Below are positions 12,401 through 23,391 of a stretch of 64,000 nucleotides of DNA, in pieces. Made by a program: the position numbers and the translations under genes. Origin of the DNA: Ascidia mentula (taxonomy: Eukaryota > Chordata > Ascidiacea > Phlebobranchia > Ascidiidae); contig OX387200.1 of NCBI GenBank assembly GCA_947561715.1, forward strand, positions 1,614,501-1,678,500, written 5' to 3'. Numbering within the stretch: the stretch's first letter is position 1; the number at the start of each line of letters is the position of its first letter. The notes beneath the pieces were generated by a model. That model did no database searches, was not told where the DNA came from, and worked only from the letters and a program-made list of their open reading frames with translations.

Positions 12401-13675
12401 TTCAATACAAGTACCAGTAAAAATGTGTATTACAACCCAACATTTTGTGCACGTGTAATAGAAATAATTTTGAGTAGAATTTGTGCTACATCAAAATTAC
12501 TGCTGGGGGATTTATCCCGACATATAAACAAAGAAAAAACCACTTATCAACAGGAACAACTGTTTAATATGTACTCAAGTAAATGTAACTTGTTAAAAAA
12601 TTGTAAACATCAGACCATTTTACAGAACAATCAAACGCAAGGAATAATCGAAGAGCATTTTGGTGACCTGAAATCAAACATATTAGACGGAAAAAGAGTT
12701 GCGCGATTAGATGAATTTGTCATTAAATATCATGAATCAATACTAATTTTACAAAAATTATTTGCAGATTCCATTACACATTTAGGTACCAAGCCTGGTA
12801 GACGTACAAATGTCACTTCGGATGCTGTCAAGCGTACGCAGGTGGTAGAATCTAAATTCAAAAAGAGAAAAAGAAAAGAGAAAAGTTTTTACTCTTCAGA
12901 AACGTTTTCTCAAAATCTGAAATACGCAAATAAGCCATGCGATTCCTCTCAAAAATTCGAAAAACTTATTGTCACCCCAGTTCTGCCACGTTTTACGTTT
13001 TGTCCAGATCACAGCGAAATTCATACATCGTGCAAAGATCTTGCTTACTATGTTTGGCATCTTATTCCATTTACTCCCACTTCTATTTTTAATACAGCTT
13101 TAGTCACGCCTTCTGGTGAGTCACTGTCATGGTTGGATTTGTGTTCGCTTTGCAGTAAACCTAGAGGTAAAACCTATATCTCTTTAACTCAAAATCCAAT
13201 CAACATTCATAATGATGCAACGATTGGATGGTTAACCAATAATGTAGTAGATTGTTATATTTCCAGAACAGTCAGAAATGCTAATTCCGTACACCCTGGT
13301 AAGTTTGGTTTTCTTTCAACCGTATTAGCATGTGAAATACTGAGTGGAAAGAAGTTAAAAAACATACGAAGGGCATGCCATGGAATGTTTTTTGGAGAAA
13401 AATTGTGCGAAAATATTTTCATTCCAACATTGTTCGAGCGACATTTTGTGGTTTTATGGTTTAAACAGGTTAATGGAGAACTGATACTTTTTAATTCAGC
13501 TCCGGGGTCCAGCAGACAATTATCAAGTTTAATTAGGAAAAACTTGATACCGATTTTATGCGTTTTCACAAGCAATGAAATCATACAGAAAAACAGCTCA
13601 CTAGTTGAGCAGGAAGATTTGTCAAGTTGCGGCTTATGTGCATGTTTTACTGTTGACACCATAACTATGTACTGA
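9432..13675 (+). CDS. DDE transposase with PHD finger and C-terminal Ulp1-like protease
   Basis: A three-exon model stays in frame: 9432-9561, 9872-12089 and 12142-13675, giving 1293 aa. The second intron (12090-12141, 52 nt, GT-AG) removes the stop that otherwise splits the gene; the first intron is less certain. In order: a PHD-type zinc finger (10417-10580; CIC, CETC, HPSC, with the last canonical Cys replaced), a Cys/His cluster (from 11160; CGHRRCEDCVC to GKRNHLPGC) like MULE N-terminal zinc modules, then an RNase H-fold core. In the core I read the first Asp in YLDATG and the second in LLVIDGS, followed by a C..H pair and an N..IIEEHFGDLK block (12640-12680) that may hold the Glu. The last third matches Ulp1/C48 proteases: a WLTNNVVDCYI motif, a HFVVL His, a LFNS block (Asn where Asp is usual) and a SSCGLC Cys. 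The fusion suggests the transposase acts on SUMO-type modifiers; that is inference. Confidence 0.75.
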
Positions 13676-13719
13676 AGGTAAGTGAATTGGAATTTGTTGT
13701 TGCGCGCTTTCGCATTTGG

Positions 13720-15258
13720 ATGTTATACGCGTTAGTTGAAGACTCTGCAAGTTGCAGCGACAAAGTTGCACTATTTTTGAAGAAAAATAGTTTGGTCCAG
13801 CTGGGTCTCCCTAATGTTCACAACAACTGTTGGTTAAGTAGTCTGTTTCAAGCAGCCCAATGTTTATTTGATGAGATTCCAGCGGCTACCATCGGTGAAA
13901 CTTTACGAGAAAGAATCGCTAACTTCATTTGTCGCCTCTATCTCAAACAATCAGATAACAACTTGTACTTGCAGTTGGTCAAAGATGTATGTGGCGCACT
14001 TGGCTGGAAGTTGGGTCAGCAACAAGACCCAAATGAATTTTTAATGGTATTTGATTTTAGCTCTATTTTAAAATACTGTAATCTTAACATGTGTTTTCAG
14101 TACAAAACATCTGCAACTTGCCAGTCCTGTGGTAATGTTACCGAGTCAGTGCAAGAACAATCTCTACTGACGTTGCCTGTTGCCGATAACATTGCTGACA
14201 ATAGTGATCTGGCCACATACTGTGATGCTGAGTTTCGAAACACGGTATTTAGGACATGCCCCTTTTGTCATAAACAAGCTACCACAAATATGGAAGGCCA
14301 GATCACTGATGTTTCGAATATATTGTGTATTGGACTTCACAGAAATGTGGATGGCCACAAACGAAAGAGAAGAATCGTTCCAAATCAGGTTTTACATATT
14401 TCGCAACATTTCTCTTTTCAGTTAGTGTCCGTTCTCGTGCACATTGGAGACAGTGTAAGCTCGGGTCACTACGTGGCGTATCAATTTTGTGAATCTGGTT
14501 TAACTGAATTTGATGACGCAGTTTTAAAACACGTCACTTGGGCTAGTGTTAAAGAAAGAATTCTTACTGGTTGTTGTACATTATTTTACAAAAGAGTTAA
14601 ATCTAACCTTCACGATCCTAACCAGCAACCAAAGATTGTAATTCGTCGGAAGCGACGCCGCTTCAACGAAGAGGCAGCAAAATCAACCGAATGCCTGGTT
14701 TATAAAAATATTACTTTAAAACAACAAGTTAACGGTAAAGATGTTGAAATTTCGGAATTGGACGATTTATCTTCAGACATTAAAGATATCTACGATTTCG
14801 TTGCGAAACAGCTCAAAACAGTTCTTTTTCAGACGTTTGAACAAGGTCAGTTCCGGACAGATTGTTACCGCCTTTGTTTATGTTACCGGGAACACACTAA
14901 AAGCCTTATAATGTATAATCAAACTGTACGGCAACAAATATTATCGGCAAATGTCCATATGAACCTTTGGAGATTTGTAGAGTTCTCCTTTTGTCAACTC
15001 CTTATCCGACAACAACTCGTGGGGACACAAATTTTTCGAGAATCTATTGCTGATTTTGTGCTAAAACCTGAGTTGATCAGTAAACATACCATGTTGGGAC
15101 ATATAGTGTTGGACAAAAAGATAAAATCCAGGTTTATTTTGTGTCAAATACTCAATTTTGAGGCAGAAATTCTGTACGTAATGAAATTTAATAATTTTAC
15201 GTACGAAGATGCCTCTCTTAAGCTTGGTTTTCCTGCACTGATGTACAAAAATCTATAA
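13720..15258 (+). CDS. Ubiquitin-specific protease (USP, C19) carried by the transposon
   Basis: An open frame with all three USP signatures. The Cys box is GLPNVHNNCWLSSLFQ (about 13804-13850), then the QQ box GQQQDPNEFL, a zinc-ribbon pair (CQSC and CPFC), and the His box VSSGHYVAY followed by FDD and a closing LFYKR. The catalytic Cys, His and Asp are all present. About 240 C-terminal residues match nothing I know. The core is shorter than in most USPs. The first in-frame ATG is at 13720, but the frame is open from 13657. A perfect donor (AAGGTAAGTG) follows the transposase stop, and a GT-AG pair at 13669/13757 would fuse this frame to the Ulp1 ORF. So it is either a separate gene or the end of one polyprotein. 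USPs remove ubiquitin; here it might stabilise the transposase or disarm host silencing factors (inference). Confidence 0.75.
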   Translation: MLYALVEDSASCSDKVALFLKKNSLVQLGLPNVHNNCWLSSLFQAAQCLFDEIPAATIGETLRERIANFICRLYLKQSDNNLYLQLVKDVCGALGWKLGQQQDPNEFLMVFDFSSILKYCNLNMCFQYKTSATCQSCGNVTESVQEQSLLTLPVADNIADNSDLATYCDAEFRNTVFRTCPFCHKQATTNMEGQITDVSNILCIGLHRNVDGHKRKRRIVPNQVLHISQHFSFQLVSVLVHIGDSVSSGHYVAYQFCESGLTEFDDAVLKHVTWASVKERILTGCCTLFYKRVKSNLHDPNQQPKIVIRRKRRRFNEEAAKSTECLVYKNITLKQQVNGKDVEISELDDLSSDIKDIYDFVAKQLKTVLFQTFEQGQFRTDCYRLCLCYREHTKSLIMYNQTVRQQILSANVHMNLWRFVEFSFCQLLIRQQLVGTQIFRESIADFVLKPELISKHTMLGHIVLDKKIKSRFILCQILNFEAEILYVMKFNNFTYEDASLKLGFPALMYKNL

Positions 15259-16378
15259 AATCCATGTTGTTGTGAATACTTTGTGTCGATTTGTGTTCAT
15301 TCCCGTGACTGTATGTTTGTTGTATGAGACTTTTTAAAACTTCACCAACGTGAAACCAAAAGAAAATATTTGTGTTGTTTGGGTCGTTGCATGCCTTAAG
15401 TTGTAGTAGTCGCAATTATGCTGTGAATGTTTTGTTTTTGTGTTAATCTTATATTTTTTGCATTTGCCGCTAGGACAAACCTCTTGTACTTAAAATCGTT
15501 GTTGCGTTAATCAATGTAAGGCCAGATATGATATTTTACCCAATAATTTTAAAGGCCGTGGTCTACTTATGCTAAAATCTTATTAGAACTTGCTTTAACT
15601 TTAAACTCCAACTTCAATCTGCCAAATAACTGTTTATTTGTTAAATCTTTAAAATAAATCCACTACGGTTGCCGGAACCTTGACGTGGTGTAGTGGCTTT
15701 AAACAAATACCGGCAAGTGATACAATATGTTTGTAAAATTATTTTTGCAAAAGCTTATGTGACTTTAAACACAATTCAAAGCGTTTTTTACCGCCCAAAA
15801 GTATCCTTGTGCCCTTTTATTGAATGGTAATGTAAAATCATTTACATTAATTACAAAAATTTTGTTTGTAGTTTGTCAACCCACCGTCGTAGCTGCCCCA
15901 CAAGTAGTGAGAAGCTGCAACACTATGGTTTCTAGCAAACGAAAAGAAAGATGAATTTTAAACAACTTGCCTGTATCGCAACAGAGGCCTCGTTGGAAGT
16001 GCGGCCGCACACAATGCCCCCAGGAATTTCTTAAAATTTTTTTTTTAATGATGCTAAATAGCTGAGTATGCTGCGACGCACCATTGACGCCTTGTTAAAT
16101 CCCCATTGGGCTTTGCTACGCCACACAAGATAAAGAATCGTCACTTAATCAATGAAAACGTTCACCCACATAATTCACTGTAATGTGATATCAGTTAAAC
16201 GTCGACGTTGCCACTTAAAATTCATCCCACACATTTTCGAAACACGGACATATTCGAAAATACCTCCATTTGTGTTTTGAATGATTTTTTTTCGCAACAT
16301 TTACATTGTTATGCGTGGGCGGAAATAAAAAAGGGGAGATTGTGATACTAAGAGGTATATTTAATTAACATAACATAA
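15259..16378. other. Right non-coding segment of the transposon
   Basis: AT-rich, no supported gene. It follows the USP stop and ends at the inner edge of the right tandem array. An AAATAAA near 15651 could serve as a polyadenylation signal for the element's transcript. No copies of the three left-side subterminal repeats were recognised here. Confidence 0.5.
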
Positions 16379-19300
16379 TCGTTGCGATATATTTTATAGG
16401 TGTTCAAAAAACGCTATTGTAATGTGATCTACATGTTCTGAGCCTATTCTACACCAATTTTAAAAAATCCTATGTCCCGGAACATTATTAAATTGGCACT
16501 TGTATGCAGCGCCGCAAATGCTCACTGCCTTCTATTTGAGTAAAAGCCTTTGACGAACAATGCGCATGCATGCTGGGATTCACACAGCGTGACCGCAGTC
16601 AAACCCATTTCGTTGCGATATACTTTATAGGTGTTCAAAAAACGCTATTGTAATGTGATCTACATGTTCTGAGCCTATTCTACACCAATTTTCAAAAAAA
16701 TCCTATGGCCCGGAACATCATTAAATTAGCACTTGTATGCAGCGCCGAAAATACGCTAATACTGGGATTCACACAGCGTGGCCGCAGTCAAACCCATTTC
16801 GTTGCGATATACTTTATAGGTGTTCAAAAAACGCTATTGTAATGTGATCTACATGCTCTGAGCCTATTCTACACCAATTTTTAAAAAATCCTATGGCCCG
16901 GAACGTCACTAAATTGGCACTTGTATGCAGCGCCGAAAATACGCGAATACTGGGATTCACACAGCGTGACCGCAGTCAAACCCATTTCGTTGCGATATAC
17001 TTTATAGGTGTTCAAAAAACGCTATTGTAATGTGATCTACATGTTCTGAGCCTATTCTACACCAATTTTCAAAAAAATCCTATGGCCCGGAACATCATTA
17101 AATTAGCACTTGTATGCAGCGCCGAAAATACGCTAATACTGGGATTCACACAGCGTGACCGCAGTCAAACCCATTTCGTTGCGATATACTTTATAGGTGT
17201 TCAAAAAACGCTATTGTAATGTGATCTACATGCTCTGAGCCTATTCTACATTAATTTTTAAAAAATCCTATGGCCCGGAACATCATTAAATTAGCACTTG
17301 TATGCAGCGCCGAAAATACGCTAATACTGGGATTCACACAGCGTGACCGCAGTCAAACCCATTTCGTTGCGATATACTTTATAGGTGTTCAAAAAACGCT
17401 ATTGTAATGTGATCTACATGCTCTGAGCCTATTCTACATTAATTTTTAAAAAATCCTATGGCCCGGAACATCATTAAATTAGCACTTGTATGCAGCGCCG
17501 AAAATACGCTAATACTGGGATTTACACAGCGTGACCGCAGTCAAACCCATTTCGTTGCGATATACTTTATAGGTGTTCAAAAAACGCTATTGTAATGTGA
17601 TCTACATGTTCTGAGCCTATTCTACATTAATTTTTAAAAAATCCTATGGCCCGGAACATCATTAAATTAGCACTTGTATGCAGCGCCGAAAATACGCTAA
17701 TACTGGGATTCACACAGCGTGACCGCAGTCAAACCCATTTCGTTGCGATATACTTTATAGGTGTTCAAAAAACGCTATTGTAATGTGATCTACATGCTCT
17801 GAGCCTATTCTACACCAATTTTTAAAAAATCCTATGGCCCGGAACATTATTAAATTGGCACTTGTATGCAGCGCCGAAAATACGCGAATACTGGGATTCA
17901 CACAGCGTGACCGCAGTCAAACCCATTTCGTTGCGATATACTTTATAGGTGTTCAAAAAACGCTATTGTAATGTGATCTACATGCTCTGAGCCTATTCTA
18001 CACCAATTTTTAAAAAATTCTATGGCCCGGAACATTATTAAATTGGCACTTGTATGCAGCGCCGCAAATGCTCACTGCCTTCTGTTTGAGTCAAAGCCTT
18101 TGACGAACAATGCGCATGCATGCTGGGATTCACACAGCGTGACCGCAGTCAAACCCATTTCGTTGCGATATACTTTATAGGTGTTCAAAAAACGCTATTG
18201 TAATGTGATCTACATGCTCTGAGCCTATTCTACACCAATTTTTAAAAAATCCTATGGCCCGGAACATTATTAAATTGGCACTTGTATGCAGCGCCGAAAA
18301 TACGCTAATACTGGGATTCACACAGCGTGACCGCAGTCAAACCCATTTCGTTGCGATATACTTTATAGGTGTTCAAAAAACGCTATTGTAATGTGATCTA
18401 CATGCTCTGAGCCTATTCTACACCAATTTAAAAAAAATTCTATGGCCCGGAACATTATTAAATTGGCACTTGTATGCAGCGCCGAAAATACGCTAATACT
18501 GGGATTCACACAGCGTGACCGCAGTCAAACCCATTTCGTTGCGATATACTTTATAGGTGTTCAAAAAACGCTATTGTAATGTGATCTACATGCTCTGAGC
18601 CTATTCTACACCAATTTTTGAAAAATCCTATGGCCCGGAACATTATTAAATTGGCACTTGTATGCAGCGCCGAAAATACGCTAATACTGGGATTCACACA
18701 GCGTGACCGCAGTCAAACACATTTCGTTGCGATATACTTTATAGGTGTTCAAAAAACGCTATTGTAATGTGATCTACATGCTCTGAGCCTATTCTACACC
18801 AATTTAAAAAAAATTCTATGGCCCGGAACATTATTAAATTGGCACTTGTGTGCAGCGCCGCAAATGCTCACTGCTTTCTGTTTGAGTCAAAGCCTTTGAC
18901 GAACAATGCGCATGCATGCTGGGATTCACACAGCGTGACCGCAGTCAAACCCATTTCGTTGCGATATACTTTATAGGTGTTCAAAAAACGCTACTGTAAT
19001 GTGATCTACATGCTCTGAGCCTATTCTGCACCAATTTTTAAAAAATCCTATGGCCCGGAACATTATTAAATTGGCACTTGTATGCAGCGCCGAAAATACG
19101 CGAATACTGGGATTCACACAGCGTGACCGCAGTCAAACCCATTTCGTTGCGATATACTTTATAGGTGTTCAAAAAACGCTATTGTAATGTGATCTACATG
19201 CTCTGAGCCTATTCTACACCAATTTTTAAAAAATCCTATGGCCCGGAACATCATTAAATTAGCACTTGTATGCTGCGCCGAAAATACGCCATCGCTGGGA

Positions 19301-19550
19301 TTCACACAGCGTGACCGCAGTCAAACCCATTTCGTTGCGATATACTTTATAGGTGTTCAAAAAACGCTATTGTAATGTGATCTACATGTTCTAAGCCTAT
19401 TCTCCACCAATTTATAAAAAATCCTATGGCCCGGAACATCATTAAATTGGCACTTGTATGCAGCGCCGAAAATACGCGAATGCTGGGATTCACACAGCGA
19501 CACCGCAGTCAAACCCATTTCGTTGTTATATACTTTATAGGTGTTCAAAA
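16379..19550 (-). repeat. Right arm tandem array, 16 inverted units
   Basis: The same unit as the left array in inverted orientation. The reverse anchor TATAGGTGTTCAAAA recurs at 16395, 16626, 16815, 17003, 17192, 17380, 17568, 17756, 17944, 18176, 18364, 18552, 18740, 18972, 19160, 19348 and 19536. Steps are 188-189 bp, with three long steps of 231-232 bp carrying the extra CATGCATG-type block. Variant composition differs from the left arm (for example CGAACG versions are rare here), so the two arms have partly homogenised on their own. Confidence 0.95.
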
Positions 19551-19751
19551 ATTGCAATTTTAAAGTGTAGATATTGTTTTGCAAATATTGGTCACCTTGC
19601 TGATTGAAATGTTTGTTATTACAACTCATTTTTGTTTTTTTCGTGAGTTAATGCTTATTTTGTGTGAACACAATTGTTTGAAGCCGTGTTCATTCATGCG
19701 TGAAATAATTTCGGTTTTTACCAAATTCCATTTCGCCGAAATGACGGTGGT
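19551..19751 (-). repeat. Right terminal inverted-repeat head
   Basis: Reverse complement of the left head (3176-3375), nearly identical, ending at …GACGGTGGT next to the target duplication. The plus-strand frame over 19579-19776 is a mirror of the minus-strand frame at 3121-3318 and is not a gene. Confidence 0.9.
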
Positions 19752-19759
19752 GAAATACA
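19752..19759. repeat. Right target-site duplication GAAATACA
   Basis: Identical to 3168-3175 and abuts the right end (…GACGGTGGT). This fixes the right boundary of the element. Confidence 0.9.
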
Positions 19760-22700
19760 CTATTGTTTACATTTGAAATGTAACTCCGATAACAACAGTG
19801 TTTAATTTTTGTGTAACTTAACCAAAGCAGTAAAAAGTAGCGTGAATTACTTTCTTTCTACACCATCTACACAAAAATGTGTTTTGTAGGGGAAATATAC
19901 AGTTTTTACAAAATCGTAATGCAAGTCGCACGTTATTTTGTGTGTGCATTTTTGGGGGTTGGGTAGGAAATTACATCTTCCATCAATAAATTTTATAAAC
20001 AGACGTCAATTTTTCACTGGTAAAGCTTGTAATTACAAACTTTCGAAGTAATGTGCCACTTTTTGGTGTGGTAAACTAAAATTTGAGTTATCCTATGTAT
20101 TAACACCTAAATGCATTTCAAAGCACTATTACAGCTCAAAACATAGTACCAGTGTCTGGTTTATAGATACACTTTTCAATTAACTCTACCTGCAACACCA
20201 ACAAATACATAATCTCCTCATTGTGTTCAACAAGCCTTGCTATCTAGACTGAAGTTCAATAGTTGTACGTGGTCCGTCAGTATTATTCCTGCCCAGTCAT
20301 ACATGTAGGCGCTTTGTCACAATTACAACACATAGCCCACAAGTTGCTGAATTGGTTTGCGTCACCAGGAAGATGACACTACCATGTAATGTGCTCTACT
20401 GTAATTGCTTGGATTCCTAAAACAACACACTAATTCATAAGGAACTGTAAATCGGATGTGAAGTTGTTGTATAAATAGACAAACAAATATTCCATTGTGC
20501 TTTTTTTTTGCTGCCAGACATTGTAATTAATAGGAATTACCCCTCAAAACCCTGAGGAAGTCTCGACAGATGGTTGTGAAACATTGGTTTTAATAAACAC
20601 TGCCAGAATTCCTATTAAATATTCCATTGCCTGAATGCTTTTAACATGCTACTTATAACTATGGCATCTCTTCGAAAACAAAATCCGATTTGATTTTTTT
20701 GTGAAAAGTTACAGATCATAGCTCTGTAGGCATTGGTCTGTGAAACAAAGGAAGTCTACACTTACAAAACTGTACTAAACAAATTTTTGTGCAACAATGT
20801 CTTGGCAAAGAGAATAATTCCAAGTTTGATTACTGATATCGATCACTTCTGTGGTGATTCCCCAATCTGTAAAATTCATTTCATGTGCCAAAAAGTCACA
20901 GAAGGTTTAAGATGAAGATCAACTGAAATCAAGGAATACAATTTTTTTGCAATGGAGGTCAACTTAGGTTTTTAAAGCCAAGCCATGGAAAGTATGTACT
21001 ACTCAACCGAAAGCAGAAGCGCTCATGCAGCAATTCTTTGAAAAAAAACAACGGAACGGGTTCAGCATCCACATTAGTCAGGAAATGTGTCATGCTTACA
21101 GAGGAGGGATTCCCTGTTTGTGGTAAATGTTGCCATCATTGAAGTACAACAGGAAGGTACATAAGCTCACTCTGTTAAATTTGTGAATTTATACATGTGG
21201 AAATAAAAAAATGTGTTAAAAATGGAGTGTGCAAGATGCAAAAAATATTGATGAAACCTAAAGGCCATTATCAGTCACATATTTTAAACACACTTTACTC
21301 TCTGGCAGAGAGCGATTGTTTTAACATGACCCATACAAGACATCTCAAAGCTGTACCCCAGTCTCTTCATGTTGGTGTTTATGAACAAAGAGCTGGTGCA
21401 GGGTTATGTACAGTTTGTGGTGGTACAGATGGCTAATGTCCATTCTCATGGTACGTTCCAAATCGTGTTCTGATCTTGTAAGGAGCATTTGGTTTTTACT
21501 TGGGGGGATTCAATGACGTTTCTGGAGATCTGGAGCAGCATCTTTAATTCCTCTGCTTTGGTCCCATAAGGATGGGGGAGCCCATTTAGGGAAAAAACAA
21601 TGATATGAATGAATAAACAATATTTACCACATGTAGTGCGCTTGCATGCACCTGCTAGTTTTGCCAGTGTTTATTGGTTTGTTTGCTGAATATGCATAAT
21701 TATTTTTGCATTATAAGGAAATAAGTTTTGCATCTTTGAGTATGTGGTTTTGTTCAAAATGATCTAAATGGTTTTTAGCACACTATTTACCCAGGATATG
21801 GTCTCTAAGTACATTATGATGCTGTACGATGAGTTTCATTACTTTTTGACTATATTTTTGTTACACTGCAATAAAAATCATCATTTGCTGCACACACAAC
21901 CAGCTGACAGAACAGAGAAAAACGGTTGATAGAAGTTAGAACAGACCCATTTAAATTTAACACGTACCTTCATTAAGTGCAATCTTTTTGCTTTAATTCA
22001 CTGAATAAACTTCAAAGAAGGGAACCCCTAAAATAATATGAAGTGAGCAATGCAAAACGTCCTTGATTATTAGCAGACATAAATTGCACAGATACAGGAT
22101 TTAAAAAGTGGAAAATATAGGGGTGAACAATAGCTGAAGTTGTAAACTCTTTTTTTTTTTTTGACGACACCCAAATGAACCCATTTTGGTGTAAATTGAA
22201 ATACATTTAGTTTTCAACAACCTTTAATTTTCTATTAAGATCCATATAAAATCTGTAACATTATGAGCACATTTTTCAACAAAATCCTGTTCTACAGTTT
22301 TCATGACACTTTCGGAACAAAACTTTTGCTCAGTAAGTTGGGAAAAATACCCCAGGATGGGGGAAACTAAAGGAATTGTCAGGCAGTTTTTCTGCATGAA
22401 AGAGATATGCCAAAAATAAATTCACGAACAGGTGTCTAAAACTATTGCTAAAAAAACAATACTGGTGTTAATTATCAGTTTCCTTTATTGGTAACTAAGA
22501 TAATCAAACCAGTTATCCAAGGTAATATGCCTTCACGCCCTGAACAAAATAGCCCCAGGTAGTTCAGATTCAATCTCGGCATTTAGGCTTATGTCTACAC
22601 ACGATTAAAACGCATCAAACGCCCCTAGTGCGAGTTCTCTCAAGTCAGAGGGATAATTTTGTCAATTTGTACGAAAATCCTTGTGGGTAAAGTTTTGAAT

Positions 22701-23391
22701 AATAAATAAACAAAGAACTGACATGAAAACTGCTGCAATATCGGCAATTCAGTAGCACTTATAGCACGGGCCTAAACCTTTCTTGCAAGAATCAACTTAC
22801 ATTTAACTGTTATGTAATAAGGCAGTTATGCCGCATGGTTATCTGAACCAAAATTAAAAGAAAAACTCACTTAACTTCCAATTTTCATTTGTCGTCCGTT
22901 ACTGTACCACACATGCGCAGAACGGGCATCAACAGTGCAACAGTGCGTGACAATCATTTTTCAAAAGAATAAAATCACTTTCTTTCGCCATCGTGTCTAA
23001 ACTAATCTATTTATCGCAACGATTTAAAATGGAAATATTTTTGCAATTATTCAACCAAAAAGCGCAAAACATGTTTTGAAACCAATAATATTAAAAGTCC
23101 TTGAAACAAACTTGAAACTTAAATTGATATACCGGTAATCTGGATAAAAATCAAATTTTAAAACTGTTCTTTTTTCAATACAATTATTGCCATGGGTGTT
23201 TAGGTATTAGACAAATTCTGATACTGTCAATACTTTAAATTAGTCAGCACATTGTTAACCTTTAACCCCCTTGTTTACCTTACGAATCATATTTAACGAA
23301 AAGAGGAACTTTAGTTTTGTTTTCGCCATTTTTGCAAATGCTTCTGAAAACGTTTGTGCAGTGTGCTCATGCACTTTGTAAATAGTGCACC
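19760..23391. other. Intergenic, no supported gene
   Basis: About 3.6 kb between the transposon and the next gene. Small frames (20733-20915, 21197-21436 and 22012-22206) show no domain or splice context. A foldback lies at 20526-20625: TTAATAGGAATT and its reverse complement AATTCCTATTAA frame a segment containing CCTGAGGAAG…GAAAC. This looks like the remnant of a small mobile element. Confidence 0.5.

Larger units (their letters stand above)
3176..19751 (+). mobile_element. Giant Foldback/MULE-like DNA transposon, 16.6 kb
   Basis: The element is bounded by a perfect 8-bp direct repeat GAAATACA (3168-3175 and 19752-19759). Its ends are inverted, reading ACCACCGTCATTTCGG inward on both sides. 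Each arm has a ~200-bp unique head, then a tandem array of a 188-bp unit. The arms are unequal: about 5.5 kb left and 3.4 kb right. The centre (about 8.7-16.4 kb) carries a DDE transposase fused to an Ulp1-like protease, and a USP gene. Long arms made of tandem repeats recall Drosophila Foldback elements, whose NOF protein is a Mutator-type (MULE) transposase. An 8-bp duplication also fits hAT or KDZ/Zisupton, so the superfamily is not settled. The perfect duplication, near-identical heads and long open frames point to a young, possibly active copy. Confidence 0.9.

Noticed and set aside
3376-19550. CRISPR-like array
   Set aside because: Units of 188 bp without short repeats plus unique spacers, inside an animal DNA transposon.
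20526-20625. Possible hammerhead ribozyme (CTGAGGA…GAAAC between inverted ends)
   Set aside because: The core words are present, but the segment between them does not form stem II and there is no room for stem III. Kept only as a foldback in the intergenic note.
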